Source of the DNA: Mesostigma viride
Lineage: Eukaryota; Streptophyta; Mesostigmatophyceae; Mesostigmatales; Mesostigmataceae
DNA length: 60,000 nt
NCBI GenBank assembly: GCA_009746045.1
Contig: RPFO01000041.1
Coordinates: forward strand, 3,743,954 to 3,803,953
Reading direction: 5' to 3'
In this document: piece after piece, positions 9,385 to 21,451 of the stretch
Position numbering within the stretch: position 1 is the stretch's first letter
Layout of the letters: each line of letters opens with the position of its first letter
Notes under the pieces: generated by a model
Databases searched by the model: none
Seen by the model: the letters and a program-made list of their open reading frames with translations, nothing else
What the model was told of the DNA's origin: nothing
Made by a program: the position numbers and the translations under genes

Positions 9385-12300
9385 CCCGGCTGGTGGGCCA
9401 GCAGGTGATCCTTGGTCGGTCCTTGCCACATTCAACGCACGCACATTGCTAGCAGATAGCGGCCATTATTAGCTACCGGGTAGAGGAGCTCGTTGCCTTC
9501 TGCACAGCCCATCGTGTGTCTATTCTAGGCGTGCAAGAGCATCGCCGCTTGGTGCCACTTGGCATGGTGAGCCCTGATCGCCTGGCAGGTGGCTCAGTGG
9601 CGGTTTTACTTCGCTGGCAGTGGTACGCCAGGCCAAGGTGGTGTTGGTCTTTTGTGTTCGCCGCTGGCAGTTGCCAGCCTCAGCACGCTAAAGTTTCTCA
9701 CCCCACGCCTTACGGTAGCACTGTCATTTCACCTCCGTCGAGGGACGGTCTAAACACCACCTCACGGTGGGGGTGGGCTACGCACCCCATAGTGGTCTAT
9801 ACCTGAGTTGGAACGCCAGAAGGTCTTCGAGGACTTGCATAGCCTTGAGGGGGCCACCCCGGCCCGCCACTTTTGGTTACAGTATGCTGCTCGACGCCAA
9901 TGCCACGCTCCCCGTGGGCACTGCTGGCAGTCGCTTTGCGCCTGCTGACACGGTTGCTAACGACAACACTCCCCTGTTTTCTGCCTTTTTGCGGTATAGC
10001 AGGAATCATGGTTGCTGTCAACTGCCACTTCCAAATTTGTTAATCATCCCACGGTCCTAAATTTAGGACTTTGTCCTAAATCGTCCTAGTGGTCACTATA
10101 ACCGAGGTACCGGGGGGGGGGGTCACTACCGCACCCCATGACCATGATAGTGGACCGTACCCCATGTGGACCGTACCCGGCATGATGTACCCGACCCGTG
10201 GTACCGGCACATGGTACCCGGATTCCGTACCCGGGTACCGGGTATAATGGCGGGAAAGTAGGTACCTCGACCAAAAATATAACCGATTTTGGAGCGAAAA
10301 AGTGGGTGCGGGAATGAAGTGAGGTGGATATGGCGACCTGACAATCGTGGCCGGCGTTTTCACGTGCGTTTATCATTTCGGGCGCCCTGGCAGTAGCAAA
10401 AACGAAAGGTTGTTAGTTATGCTTAAAGGCTGTGAATATTTTCTGCGCAAGTTTTTATGTGTAGCGCTGTATCACAGCGGCACAACACAAATGGGTCGCA
10501 GATCGCCTGCTCGCGGAGGGTCGATTTTGGCACAAACATGTTAGTGTATTAGCAATGGTGGTGCGAATAAAGCCAGGAAATTTTTGTGGACGATTTTTAT
10601 TATAGTCTGGAGTTTAGAAACGGAGTATTTGACACGGGAGCGCCTGGGCCGTGATATTCTTGCCCGATTTCCATTGTCGACCATGTTTTAGGGACGTTCA
10701 GGCTGGGCAGCGAGCGCACCTTATAGGTCTTCACTTTCGGTATTTCTTGGACCTAGAACGCAGCACAAGCGTGGTTTATATCATTGTCGAACCGGTTGGC
10801 CAGCTTTGGTGCGCTCAGCTCACTGAAAGCTGACCTCGCTGCGGATTTCAGCGACTTTTTTGCAACCATCTGGAATGAGGCGACGTAAGTAGCAGGTAAG
10901 TGCCGGGTTGTCCTAGATCATGAGTGTAACTGGCAACGCTGTCGTGGTGTTTTGAGTCAGCCAGCTATGCCTAAAAAGAGGGGACGCTCTCTGTGCACAT
11001 AACTGTCACACATAGTTGGTTTACGTCATACAATTTTTTACGTCTCTATCTTCGTCGTCCGCTGCAGCTAAAACACACATGCGTAAGAGCAGTTTTACTC
11101 ATGTGTTAGTTATAAACCATGGTCCTATGGCCTGCAGTCGTTCAGGGTGTTCTCAGACAGTATATACAGTATGGTTTACGTGTTACATGCACCCTGAATT
11201 CGCTCACAAAGCGTTGCATGTTAGCACAACGTTGTTTTGTAACTTGATTTGGCTGCATTCATGTGTTAGTTGCAATGCAAATGCAATGTTTTTTCATCGC
11301 TGGGTGGTGGCCAGCATGTCCGTGATGTCAAAGAAGGTTTGGCATATGCTTTGAGAAAGTTTACCGCAAGGGGTGGGCCATGTTCAAGCCGGGCAACCTC
11401 AGCAACCATGCAACCCTATATTGCATTACCTGCACCATCTGTGACACCGTTAATCACGCGTATATATAGAGGCAGCCACAGCAGGGTATGGCCTTGTTAT
11501 ACGCTGCCCCGCCATCCCAAGGCCTCGTAGGGTCCCCTAGCGCTTGTAAGATGCTCAAGGGACCGTGTGGATAGCATGGTCATGCGTTGACAATAATTGG
11601 TCCTAATGGTCCTAAAACCCACGTTTTGGCCAAATTCGCGCTTTGAGGTCTGGCAGGTGGCAGGGCCCATTCATGCACTAAATGTAATTATTTGACCCCA
11701 GGTTTTTGATAGAAACTAAAAAAGTGTGTTATCTGTCATGGGCACGAATGCCAGGGTCAAATTTTAATGTTTGCATATATATTTTTTAATTCCACTTGGT
11801 CCTAAATTTAGGACTTTTACTGCCGGAAGATGGACACCAACGTCCCTCACAGGACTTGGTCACTTTTCGGGGCCGCCTAATGGCCGTCAGGCCTGTCTGG
11901 ACTATGGCGTGGTGGTACTGGTACGGCAGCCCAGGTGCACCTCGGTTCTGGACACCCGAGTGTTTGACACGCCCACGGTGTGCTCTGACCACCGGTTGGT
12001 GCGCGTGACCATTCGGCTCCGGTTCCATGTCCCCGAGCGCTGCGCCCGAGTGGCCCGCCCTGACTGGTCTGCCCGACGCCCGGTCCGGGGAGATCCTGAG
12101 GACTGGACGGACGCCGAGCACGAGCGGAACCGGTGCTGACTGGAGTACCTGTCGGCCTTGGACGCCCGGGCGGACTGTCGACGAGCTGGACAAGGGTGCT
12201 CCCAACGCCGCCATTTTTGCGGGCTTTGCGGCCCGCCGTTGCTGGCGGCCCGGCACCTGCCGGCCATGCCCCGCCGCCGCCCCGGCCCGCTCTACCGCCA

Positions 12301-14574
12301 GGACCCGCTTACGAATTGTAATGCCCAAGGTCTTGGCCGCCCGGCACCGCCTCAAGCGTAACCGGGACCCGCTGCAGAAACCGGTGCTCAACAAGGCCGC
12401 CCTCGTGGAGGCCTACGAGCACGCTCAGGACGCAGAGGCGACCCAGTGCATCGCAGATGCCAGGGCCTGCCAAGCTCGCAACCAGGGCAAGGACATGTGG
12501 TACCACCTCGACCGGCTCGGCGGCCGGCGGCAGCGCACCCCGGTGGAGCACACGGGGGACGGCACGGCACCGGTAAGCCTTGACCGCTGGTTGGCCGGCC
12601 ACAATGTTTCCTTGACAGCTGGTGGGGCTCGCGCCCCCCCCCGCCGCTTCACCCCGAGACGGCCGCCCGTCTCGGGGTTGCAGGACCCCCGCCGCCGCCG
12701 GCGCCCCCCTCCTCGGCCGCGGACTACCAAGTCCCCGCCCTGCAGGAGGGCTCAGGCCTTGCCACCAACGACGTCGTCCCTGACCCCTTCACTTTGAAGG
12801 ATTTGGACGGCGCCCTTGCTCGCCTGCGGTACGATGCGGCGGTCGGTGCCGACCACCTTTCGGCTGCCGAGCTGCTGAAGACCCCTGACCCGGCAGTGAG
12901 GGATCTTCTGCTGGCGTTCTGCAACCGTGTCCTGCTCTCAGACGAGCCTCCGCCTGCTGAGTGGCAGACGGCCATCCGTGTCATGCTGTACAAGAAGGGC
13001 TCTGCTTCTGACCCCGGCAACTACCGGGGTGTCTGCCTCCAGAGCGCCGCGCTGAAGGTCTTCATGCGCATGATGCTGCACAGGCTCCGCGCCGCGCTGG
13101 ATCCACACCTGGGTGAGTCTTGAGATGGGTTTCCGTCGTGGTCGTAACACTGTCATGGCTGTGTTTGTCGCGCGCCGGTTGATGGAGGAGGTGCGTCGCC
13201 TTTGCCCTGACAGTTTGCCGCTGGTCTTCATTTTTGTTTACTATATCAAGGCCTTTGACACGGTCCTCTGGGAGACTCTTTGGGCCATCCTAGCTCTGGA
13301 TCGGGTGCCACCAGCGTTTATTGCTGCCATTCGTCGACTGTATGAGGGCTCACAGGCAGTAGTGCGGACTGCGGAAGGCACCACCCCACCATTCCCCCTT
13401 CACCACGGGGTGTGGCAAGGTTGTGCCCATACCTGTTCATTATTGTCGTGGACCACGTCATGTGTCGGGCACCTGCGCGCTTTACTGCTCTTAAGGGGTT
13501 CGAGCCAGGCTTGGACATCCTTATGACGAGCGCGAGCACGGCGGGGTTAGCACTGGCTACCGCCTGGCCGACCTGATTTATGCGGACGACACCACCCTCA
13601 TCGCGCGCCCCGAGCACATTCAGACCTGGCTGGACTGTCTGGGCCTGGAGGCGAGGGCGGTGGGGTTGGAGATTAGTGTCAAAACTGAGGCGATGGTGAT
13701 TGGGGCCTCCAGTAGCCCACCGCTGCCGCGCCTGCTCGACGGGACGGAGCTCCCGTTCCGCGATCGCTTCAAACTGTTGGGGACTCAGCATGCTCCCTGA
13801 CACCGCCGACGATGTGGACATCCGCATCGGCCTGCCAGTGGCCTGGGCTAGCCGCTTCGTTCGCTCAACACCTACTGGCGCTCGAAGGGCCTGGGCGAGC
13901 ACCGCAAGCGCATGCTCTTCAAGGTCCTCGTCCTCACGGTGCTCACGTATAGCGCCGAGGCGTGGACACTCACGCCAACACTGGCAGCTAAGCTAGACGG
14001 AACGGTTTACAGGATGCTTCGACAGGTCCTGAACGTAGGGTTTTCCAAGCGTAGATCATTAGAATCTTTGTATCAGGGTATGCCTCATATTTCGGACGAG
14101 ATTAGGCAGCGTAGGATAGCATTTGTAGGACATCTTGCTCGCACCAGCCAGGTCGACACTGCCCTTGGTCTGGCCCGGGCCGGCCCCAGCGGCTTGGCCA
14201 GCCAGGGCGGCATATTTTGACCTGGCCTGGCCCCAAGGACATTCCCAAAAGGGTAGGGAAACATGCGGCGAACTACACCCAGATGTTGCTGGCCGACCTA
14301 GTGGTCCCAGCCCAGTTTGAACACCGCATCCACTCTCTCTCCCTTCTTTGGACTGCCATGCAGAACAAGACGCGGTGGCAGAAGATTGTCAAGGCTCACA
14401 CGCCAGCCCCTGTGGGCAAGCCACCTTCCCCCAAGCGGAGGAGGCGTTTTGATGTCAGAGTAGTGTAGTTAGGATTTTCTAGACTAGATAGCTTAGAGTT
14501 AGGTTCGTTCGATTACGCGGCTTCCTCCACTCCACCCATCCATCAAGGAATATGTGCTACATGATCTCCCAACG
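9385..14574 (+). pseudogene. LINE-A ORF2 (endonuclease + reverse transcriptase), decayed, with 3' UTR
   Basis: This encodes the enzyme of a non-LTR retrotransposon: an APE-type endonuclease that nicks target DNA and a reverse transcriptase that copies the RNA there. Endonuclease signs are ATFNARTL near 9425, ISYRVEELVAFC and ILGVQEHR near 9470-9545, and, after an insertion, LDYGVVV and the SDHRLVRV motif near 11900-12010. RT signs are GNYRGVCLQSAALK (13015-13065), GFRRGRNT (13125), YIKAFD (13240), WQGC (13415) and YADD (13579-13590). The C-terminal part (13912-14468) has YSAEAWTLT, RRIAFVGHLART and ends RRRRFD. At least five frameshifts or stops break it. The motif A catalytic Asp is replaced by Tyr (YYIKAFD instead of VDxIKAFD). 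The 3' UTR runs to 14574, where the terminal tag is cut after CTCCCAACG. Confidence 0.85.
10027..11818. mobile_element. 1.79-kb insertion inside the LINE-A endonuclease
   Basis: The endonuclease coding sequence breaks at 10026 and resumes in register at 11819. The 6-bp sequence ACTGCC flanks both sides (10021-10026 and 11819-11824), as a target site duplication. Near each end lies the same 20-bp sequence GGTCCTAAATTTAGGACTTT (10052-10071 and 11798-11817), itself largely palindromic. No transposase or other ORF is recognisable inside, so it is a non-autonomous element of unknown class. Confidence 0.7.
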
Positions 14575-14600
14575 TTTGTCTGTAATATGGAGGCAGATGG

Positions 14601-15415
14601 ATAGATCCACCCACACTCCGCCTCTTAGACGATGCCGAGGTCAACTACCCTCCTTCAGGCCGCTTCAAGCTGCTCGGCAGTTGGCTTCCCGACTGCGAGG
14701 ACGACATGACGACACGGATCGGCATGGCGTGGGCGCACCTCCACGACCACCGCCGCTGGTGGAGCAACCCCGCCCTACCCCGGATCGTCAAGCGTGACCT
14801 CTTCAAGGTCGTCATTCTGACGATCCTGACCTTAGTACGGCGCCGAGACGTGGACACTGACGCAGGAGCTGGAGCAATGACTCGACGGCGCCGTCACCAA
14901 GATGCTGCGCAAGGCCCTTAACATCCCCTTTGGTTTGCACATTAGTAATGAGGATTTGTACGCTGATTTGCCCTATGTTTCCCACATTATTAGGCACAGG
15001 CGCCTGGGCCTAGCCGGGCACCTGGCCCGCACAGATCAGGTAGATATGTACATCAGATAGACTAGCTCAGTGGCACCAAGCCCGCCCAGCCTGGGCGATA
15101 TGTCCTCACCTGGCGTGCCCCCGGCCGCGCGCGGCAGGGCCGCCACCCGTGGACTTTTCGTGATAGACTCGGCATGGACATGTGCTACACTAGACGTGAC
15201 GGGCTCACCCCCGGGCAGCCTCCTGCTTTGTCTGTAATATGGAGGCAGATGGTGCGCAAGGATAGATGGCAAGTAGTGATAAAGGAGACTACCACCCCGG
15301 CCAAGCCTGTGGGGGCTCCGCGTGTGACCAAGTATGGCATTCATAGCGATTCGGGCCGCGGTGCCGGCCACACCCCTGTAACTAGGACCTAGATAGCTTA
15401 TACCATCCATTCAAT
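14601..15415 (+). pseudogene. LINE-B ORF2 C-terminal fragment
   Basis: A second LINE family, related to the minus-strand copy at 56018-58259. Recognisable are a FKLLGSWLPDCEDD block, KVVILTILT, TWTLTQELEQ (split by a frameshift and a TGA), KMLRKALN, NEDLYADLPYVSHIIRHRR and LAGHLARTDQVD, then a C-terminal tail ending PVTRT with a stop at 15390-15392. A 26-bp stretch from this tail is also found misplaced at 14575-14600, just before the fragment, suggesting a local rearrangement. Confidence 0.75.
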
Positions 15416-15973
15416 GTTAGCGCGATCCATGCCACGAGCCACGAGGTAGCCATGGCTGACGGCGGAGCTCATAACTTTCACGTTTGAGCACCGAATTTAG
15501 CCGTGAATATCACTATCGCTTCGTCTTTCTAAGACGCACATGCTGATATAATTTTCCGAATCTAAAACGCAATATATGACGAGCAAACGCACCCCGACGC
15601 AACGCATGCAGTTTGGCGGATGCGCTCGGCCATGAAAATCCGTCTGCAGCTCAGGCGGCAGCTTCGCCAGGTCCGGCAGGCAGCAGTGACACTAGTCGTG
15701 CACTGGTGGTCGCCCAGCAACCTCCCGGGCTCAACGCCTCGCCCTCAGCATCGCCTGACCCTAAACGCGCCCGACAAACAGGAGGGTCTTCACGCCCCTC
15801 AGAACCGCGCTTTCGGCCCCGGCCTTTCCAGGTCGACGATTACGACTGGGACAACATGCCTCCGACCGATTGACATGCATCTTCTTCGGGGACTACGCTT
15901 CGCTTTACGACCTGTGCCTCCATCTCCACGACACCAATCGCCTCCTCACCCCGAACGGCATCCGCTGAGTTAA

Positions 15974-18225
15974 GGGGTCCGGACACACCTGAACCCCCCC
16001 AAATTGAATACACATGTTTTGCACTCAATACCCATTCTGGCAATGCAAATTATGATGGGGGGCCATAAATATGACCCTTGGGCATGCATCTGGCTACTTT
16101 TTGAGTTCAAGGTCCATCACCATACATGTGCACGGAGCTATTTTTAGCGCGCACACCCCCTAAAAGCACGGATTGCCTAGGACAACCCCCCCACACTTGT
16201 GGACCAAACACCTCATTTTTGTCAAATCCCCACCCAGACCAAAGAATGGAGCTAATTTGCAGCACCAAAATCGCACGTCTGGGCATACTTATGCAGTTTA
16301 CCGAAAAATACGTCTTTTTTGTGACTAAAAAAAAAAAATCAAATCAAATACGCATGGGTTGGGCCCAGGGAGTCAAAAATAACTTCCACAGGGTGGGAAT
16401 ATCAATGGGACCAATTTTCAGCTCATTCTGACCACGTATGTGAACAGTTATGTTCTTTGTATGAAAAAAAAAAATGCACGAAAATACGGTTTTATGCCAA
16501 ATGGCTGCACCAATCACAACCTTGCCCACCACAGTGTGGGCAAACAAGGTGCCAGCAAGTTATTTATCATGCAAACTATCTTGGAATCAAAATTCAGGTC
16601 ATTCTGAGCTAGACTGATGGCATAAACTAGTGTCCTCAACTGCCACCCCTCAACCCTAGTATAGACTGGCATGAGCTCAAACATAACCCTTTTCATCACC
16701 TGCCCACCACAAATCATCAGAATCCTAACATAGACGGCTGCCAATTGAGTTATACAAACAGCCACCAAATGCAGGATCAAGCTGAGCATGAGCCTTGAGT
16801 ACTAGAGAGGTCATTCATAGCATGCAGCACCACACTATGGTAGCATAGTTGGCAATCTTCATTGGTAATAACAGAAATGTTTAGAGGCCCAAGCAACGTT
16901 CAATAGCAACAGAAACATGTGGGATTAGATGGGTGACTCGTACATGCTAGCCACACCCCACACCTCACCATGGTTGTAAACCATGCTCAACAATAAGGTG
17001 CATAAACAGCATGCTCATCTACACGTGCTATGCTGACTTAGAGTAGAGGATGATGCCTCAATCAACCAGCAATAATAACACAATGTTCTAACCCTGCAGG
17101 TTCACATCACCCCGTTCAAAAACCAACCAACAAAACAGAACTGTAAGCGCAAACACGAAATACAGCAAAGCCATAAGAGAAATGGCTTGCAGCCATCCTC
17201 ATAAGCATGGCTAGCATCCTTGAGAGCACATTGATTGTGAAGCATAGTGGCTGTGATCCACAAATCTAAAGAGGACACACACGTAAGCATAGCTTACACA
17301 TATACAAAGCATGGCCAGCAAGAGAAGTATAGCCACCTTGTTTCCCAGCACGTTGAGACGCACGGTTCATATGCTCGCCAGCTTGTTGCATGCCGCCCTC
17401 GAGGCATGCCGGGGTACGTGTTGAATATGCAATATAAGCACTCTGCCATCCAAATCCTTCCATATATCATTACATTAACGTAGCAGCTTACCTTGATATT
17501 ACCCAATCCTAGACAGGATTTCAGAGCTTGCCACGCATAACGTAAGCGAATCGGTTGAAAGCTGCCGGAAAACTAGAGACGTGCATGCAGCAAGCGGCGA
17601 ACAAAACAACGCACCCTTCCAGGAAACCGTGCTGAAAGCTTAGAATAAAGGGATTTCTAAACGCAATAGACTTCGGGGGTAACCACTGGATAATAGACGT
17701 ACAATGGCATGCTATCTTTCCTGACAAGGCGCGCAAGAAATGCCAGCCACCCATGGACGGGTTGACAGCGCATAAAGCAGGACCTGGCGTTTTCTTTCCG
17801 AAAATGACGAGGAAAAGTAATAAAATAAAAGGTTCTTTAACATTTTCAATCTCCCCGTTAATGAACGTTGCTTTCTGCATCGCTAGGGACTAAGAACCTT
17901 TGTAATTATCGCTGTAGGCATGTATTGCTGCTTATTCGTTGCGGCAAGATTTCCGGGCCAGACCCCCTCGCAAACGCGGATGAAAAATGGCATCGATGTC
18001 GTCAATAATGCATCTTCGGCTACGCAAGATCATGATGAAACTTTGATTTGACGCATCTGCATAATTTTCTGCGGTCTTATTGCCATATTACTGCATTTAT
18101 TACCTAACGCACGTCGCCATGGCCAACTTGGCGCAAGGGCTACGCGCATCGTGCACCACAATTTCACGTGCCGGGTACCGGCGCGAATTTTTTGGCGCGA
18201 AATAATTCCGGTGTGTCCGGACCCC
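15974..18225. mobile_element. TTAA-flanked DNA transposon, non-autonomous
   Basis: A 2252-bp element with terminal inverted repeats starting GGGGTCCGGACACACC at both ends (16 bp identical, about 20 bp with one mismatch). It is flanked by TTAA at 15970-15973 and 18226-18229. Removing it restores ORF1 homology across the junction. TTAA duplications are typical of piggyBac and of some Sola elements; the ends are not the usual piggyBac CCY start, so the superfamily is open. No transposase ORF is recognisable inside, only A/T-rich sequence with A-runs near 16327 and 16465. Confidence 0.8.
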
Positions 18226-19626
18226 TTAACATCCACCTGCTTTTCGGGACCACCCGCCCCGAACTCCAGCATACCCTTCTCAATTCCCTCCTCAAACGCT
18301 CCGATGGCGAGATCTGGGCTCCATCCATCTCCGCCCCCACACTCCGTTCCATCCTGACGGAAGCCTTCCAGCAGCACATAACCCCCCTTGCTGCCGACAT
18401 GTCAGCACTGGGCGGCACGATAGCTGCTGAACTTCCTCACATTCCCACCGCCGCCGCCTCCACCTCCACCGCCGTTTCCGCCTTCACTGCCGACATCAAA
18501 GCCCAGCTCCTCGACCTCGACCAACGCCTTCAAGCCACCGCCACCGCCCTTGAGAGCTTGCATGACACCGCCGGCCTCACCGCCCAGGCGGTGAAGGAAA
18601 TCGCTGCCCAGCCGGCACCTGCTGGCCCGGCCAGTGATGTTCCCTCCACCTGGGCGGACTTGCTTAAGCATCATACCACCTCCACCTCCACCATCGCGGC
18701 ACAACTCAAGCAACAAGCCCTAGCTCCTTCGCGAGGAGGCCGAGATCGACAAGCGCAGCCACAACGTCATCGTCAAGCACCTCGACCAGCCGGCAAGTGA
18801 GACCCCGACGAGCCTTCTCACGGCACTTAAGCGCGACATTCTTGCCCCCATGCAACTCACTGGTGAGCTGGACATGTCGGCTGTCCGCCTCCCCCGCGCG
18901 CGGGGTAAGGCTGGCCCGGCACCCGTGCTTCTCACCTTTAAGTCCATGGGGGACAAGCTGGCGTTCCTTAAATGGAGTGCCGCAAGAAGCTCTCGGAGAC
19001 TCGCTTCACGCTGGACGACGACTTGACCCTGGCCCAGCAACAGCGGCGACGCGAGCTATGGCCGACCTACCTCCAGCTCCGGCCGGCAGCGCGCAGGGGG
19101 GAAGCCGGTGTACTGGAGGGGGGCGGTCATCCACGTTGACCACAAGCCATGGCAGGCCCCCCCTGCCACCTCAGACTAGGCAACCTATACCAGTAGTGTA
19201 GATTAGTCAGGCCTAGCCTAGCATGTGGCCCACGCGCATGTGCGCCCATAATGGCCCCCATGGATGATGCTTTCAGTATTTAGCCGCGCCCAGCCTACAA
19301 CGGGACCTCCCATGGATGATGCATTAAGAATTTAGCCATGCTATGCCTATGCAGGGAGTTACTCTCTGCTGAGATGCCATGTGTACACCAGCTATAGCCT
19401 AGCCACATACCTTCCACCCCATATGTCATGCAGGCCTTCTAGGCCCTCTCCTCAAGCCCCCCCTGGGTGCCTGTGCTTGATAAGGAGGCATGAACCATCA
19501 TGGCGGTGCAGGTGCACCTTGTGCACCCAGAGCAGGTGATAGTTGTACATCCTCCACCTGCAGGTTGTAGCTCCAGATGATTGTATTACAAACCCATAGA
19601 TGCCCCTTTCTCAGGGCTATGTGTTA

Positions 19627-19649
19627 CATATGCTCCCAACGGAGCTATG
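19627..19649 (+). other. ORF1-only element 3' stem-loop
   Basis: CATA pairs with TATG and GCTCC with GGAGC around a CAAC loop, with one unpaired T at the same relative place as in LINE-A. A TTTTAATTAATT tail follows. Confidence 0.8.
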
Positions 19650-19674
19650 ATTTTAATTAATTAATTAATTAATC

Positions 19675-19762
19675 CATTCCATCCCATGTTCGCCTCCCAC
19701 TGAGGACTTATGCTCAGGTGACGCAGTCACGTGTCTATTAATTAATTAATTAATTAATTAAT
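19675..19762. other. Spacer with TAATT tract
   Basis: Short spacer CCATTCCATCCCATG... ending in a 26-bp ATTA/TTAA microsatellite. An almost identical spacer follows copy 2 at 23047-23127, showing that spacer and element were duplicated together. Confidence 0.7.
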
Positions 19763-19918
19763 GGAGGCAGATGGTGCGCAAGGATAGATGGCAAGTAGTG
19801 ATGAAGGAGACCACCCCCAAGCCTGTGGGGGCTCCGCGTGTGACCAAGTATGGCATTCATAGCGATTCGGGCCGCGGTGCCCACACCCCTGTAACTAGGA
19901 CCTAGATAGCTTATACCA
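19763..19918 (+). pseudogene. LINE-B ORF2 3' tail fragment
   Basis: Near-copy of 15242-15415: GGAGGCAGATGGTGCGCAAGG through KPVGAPRVTKYGIHSD to CTAGATAGCTTATACCATCC. It starts directly after the TAATT tract and is followed by the 5' UTR of ORF1-only copy 2, as in the first repeat unit. Confidence 0.75.
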
Positions 19919-21451
19919 TCCATTCCAAAAAAATTATGGAAGGCTGGAGAGCACAGGACTGCCACGAGCCACGAGCCACGAGGTAGCCATGGCTGTCGGC
20001 GCTCATAACTTTCACGTTTGAGCCCCGAATTCAGCTGTGAATGTCACAATCGCTTCGTCTTTCCTAGACGCACATGCTGATATAATTTTCAGAAGCTATA
20101 ACGCAATATATGACGAGCAAACGCCCCTTGCCGCAACGCAGCCTGGCGGCTGCATGCGCTCGGCAATGAAAGTCCGTCTGCAGCTTCGGCAGCAGATTCG
20201 CCCTCAAGCCCGGAAGGCAACGGTGACACTAGTCGTGCACTGGTGGTTGCCCAGCCCCCTCACGGACTTGCCTCGCCCTCTGCATCGCCTGAGCCTAAAC
20301 GCAGTCGCCCTGAGGATCCGCCCCCTGACGAGCCAGGCTGGAAAGAAATCGACTTTGACGCCAAATCAGCTGCCTGGTGGACACAAGGCCAAGCAGCTCC
20401 CATCCAGTTTATGAAAGCCGTGTTCTTCGGGACGCGCACCTCGCTTCTTGCCCTGTGCAAGCACTTTTACGTCCAAGGTCGCATCATTCCGCCTACCCGC
20501 GGTGATTTTTATCACCCGGATCACGTGTCCCGCTACTCCCGCCCCCGCCTTCAGCTCCTCGCCCTCTGCTGCCTCCTCGGGCGCTCTGTCGCCGAGATCT
20601 GGGCCCCCCCTCCACCTCCGAAATTCGCTCCATCATCCACAAGGCCATCGAACAGCACGTGACACCCCTGGCCGCAGATGTGGCGGCCATGGGCGGCACG
20701 CTGGCTGCCGAGCTTCCCCTCCTCTCCTCCACCACCACCGCCACCTCCAAGCTCCTCGCCTCCACCTCCACCACAACCGACGCCCTCACCGCCCAGCTCC
20801 TCGCCATCGACAAGCGCCTGCAGGACAATGCCATAGCCATCGAATGCTTGCAGAACACCGCCGGCATCACTGCCCAGGCGGTGAAGGACATCGCCGCTCG
20901 GCCAGCCCCTGCTGGCCCTGCCGGCGATGCTCCTCCCGGCATCCCGACCTGGGCGGACATGCTTAAGCAGCACGCCACCTCCACCACCTCCGCCGTCGCC
21001 GCCCAGCTTAAGCAGCAGACGCTGGACCTCCGCGAGGAGGCCGAGCTCGCCAAGCGCAGCCTTAACGTCATAGTCAAGCACTTCGACCCGCTGCAGGACG
21101 AGACCTCCGAGACCCTTGCCCTGGCGTTTGAGAACAAAATCCTTGTCCCCATGGCTATCACTGGTAAGGGCAAGCCGCGGGGGGTGACCCGCCTTCCCCG
21201 CTCGCGGGGTAAGGCCGGCCCCTCCCCATTGCTCCTCACCTTTGACACCATGGCGGATAAGATGGAGTTCCTCAAGTGTCGCAAGCGGCTTGGGGGGACC
21301 GCCTACACGCTGGACGACGACTTGACCCTGACGCAGCAACAACGGCGACGGGAGCTATGGCCGACCTACCTCCAGCTTCGGCAGAAGGCGGGGCAGAAGC
21401 CGGTCTACTGGAAGGGGGCGGACATCTACGTCGCCCACAAGCCCTGGCAGG

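Larger units (their letters stand above)
15430..19674 (+). mobile_element. ORF1-only retroelement, copy 1 (interrupted)
   Basis: The copy starts in the family's 5' UTR (GCCACGAGGTAGCCATGG), has an ORF1 N-terminus from about 15570, is split at 15974-18225 by a TTAA-flanked transposon, and resumes at 18230 with RPELQHTLLNSLLKRSDGEIW. The rest of ORF1 follows: a coiled-coil segment (about 18480-18600), the RRM-like region, LDDDLTLAQQQRRRELWP, and the stop at 19176-19178. Frameshifts occur near 18717 and 18973. The roughly 500-bp 3' UTR ends in the tag CATATGCTCC, CAAC, GGAGCTATG at 19627-19649 plus a TAATT tail to 19674. There is no endonuclease or reverse transcriptase. Copy 2, directly downstream, has the same layout. 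Confidence 0.85.

Noticed and set aside
10051-11817. LTRs of a short retrotransposon
   Set aside because: Only a 20-bp sequence is shared between the ends and the left copy is 25 bp inside the boundary; no primer binding site or purine tract was found.
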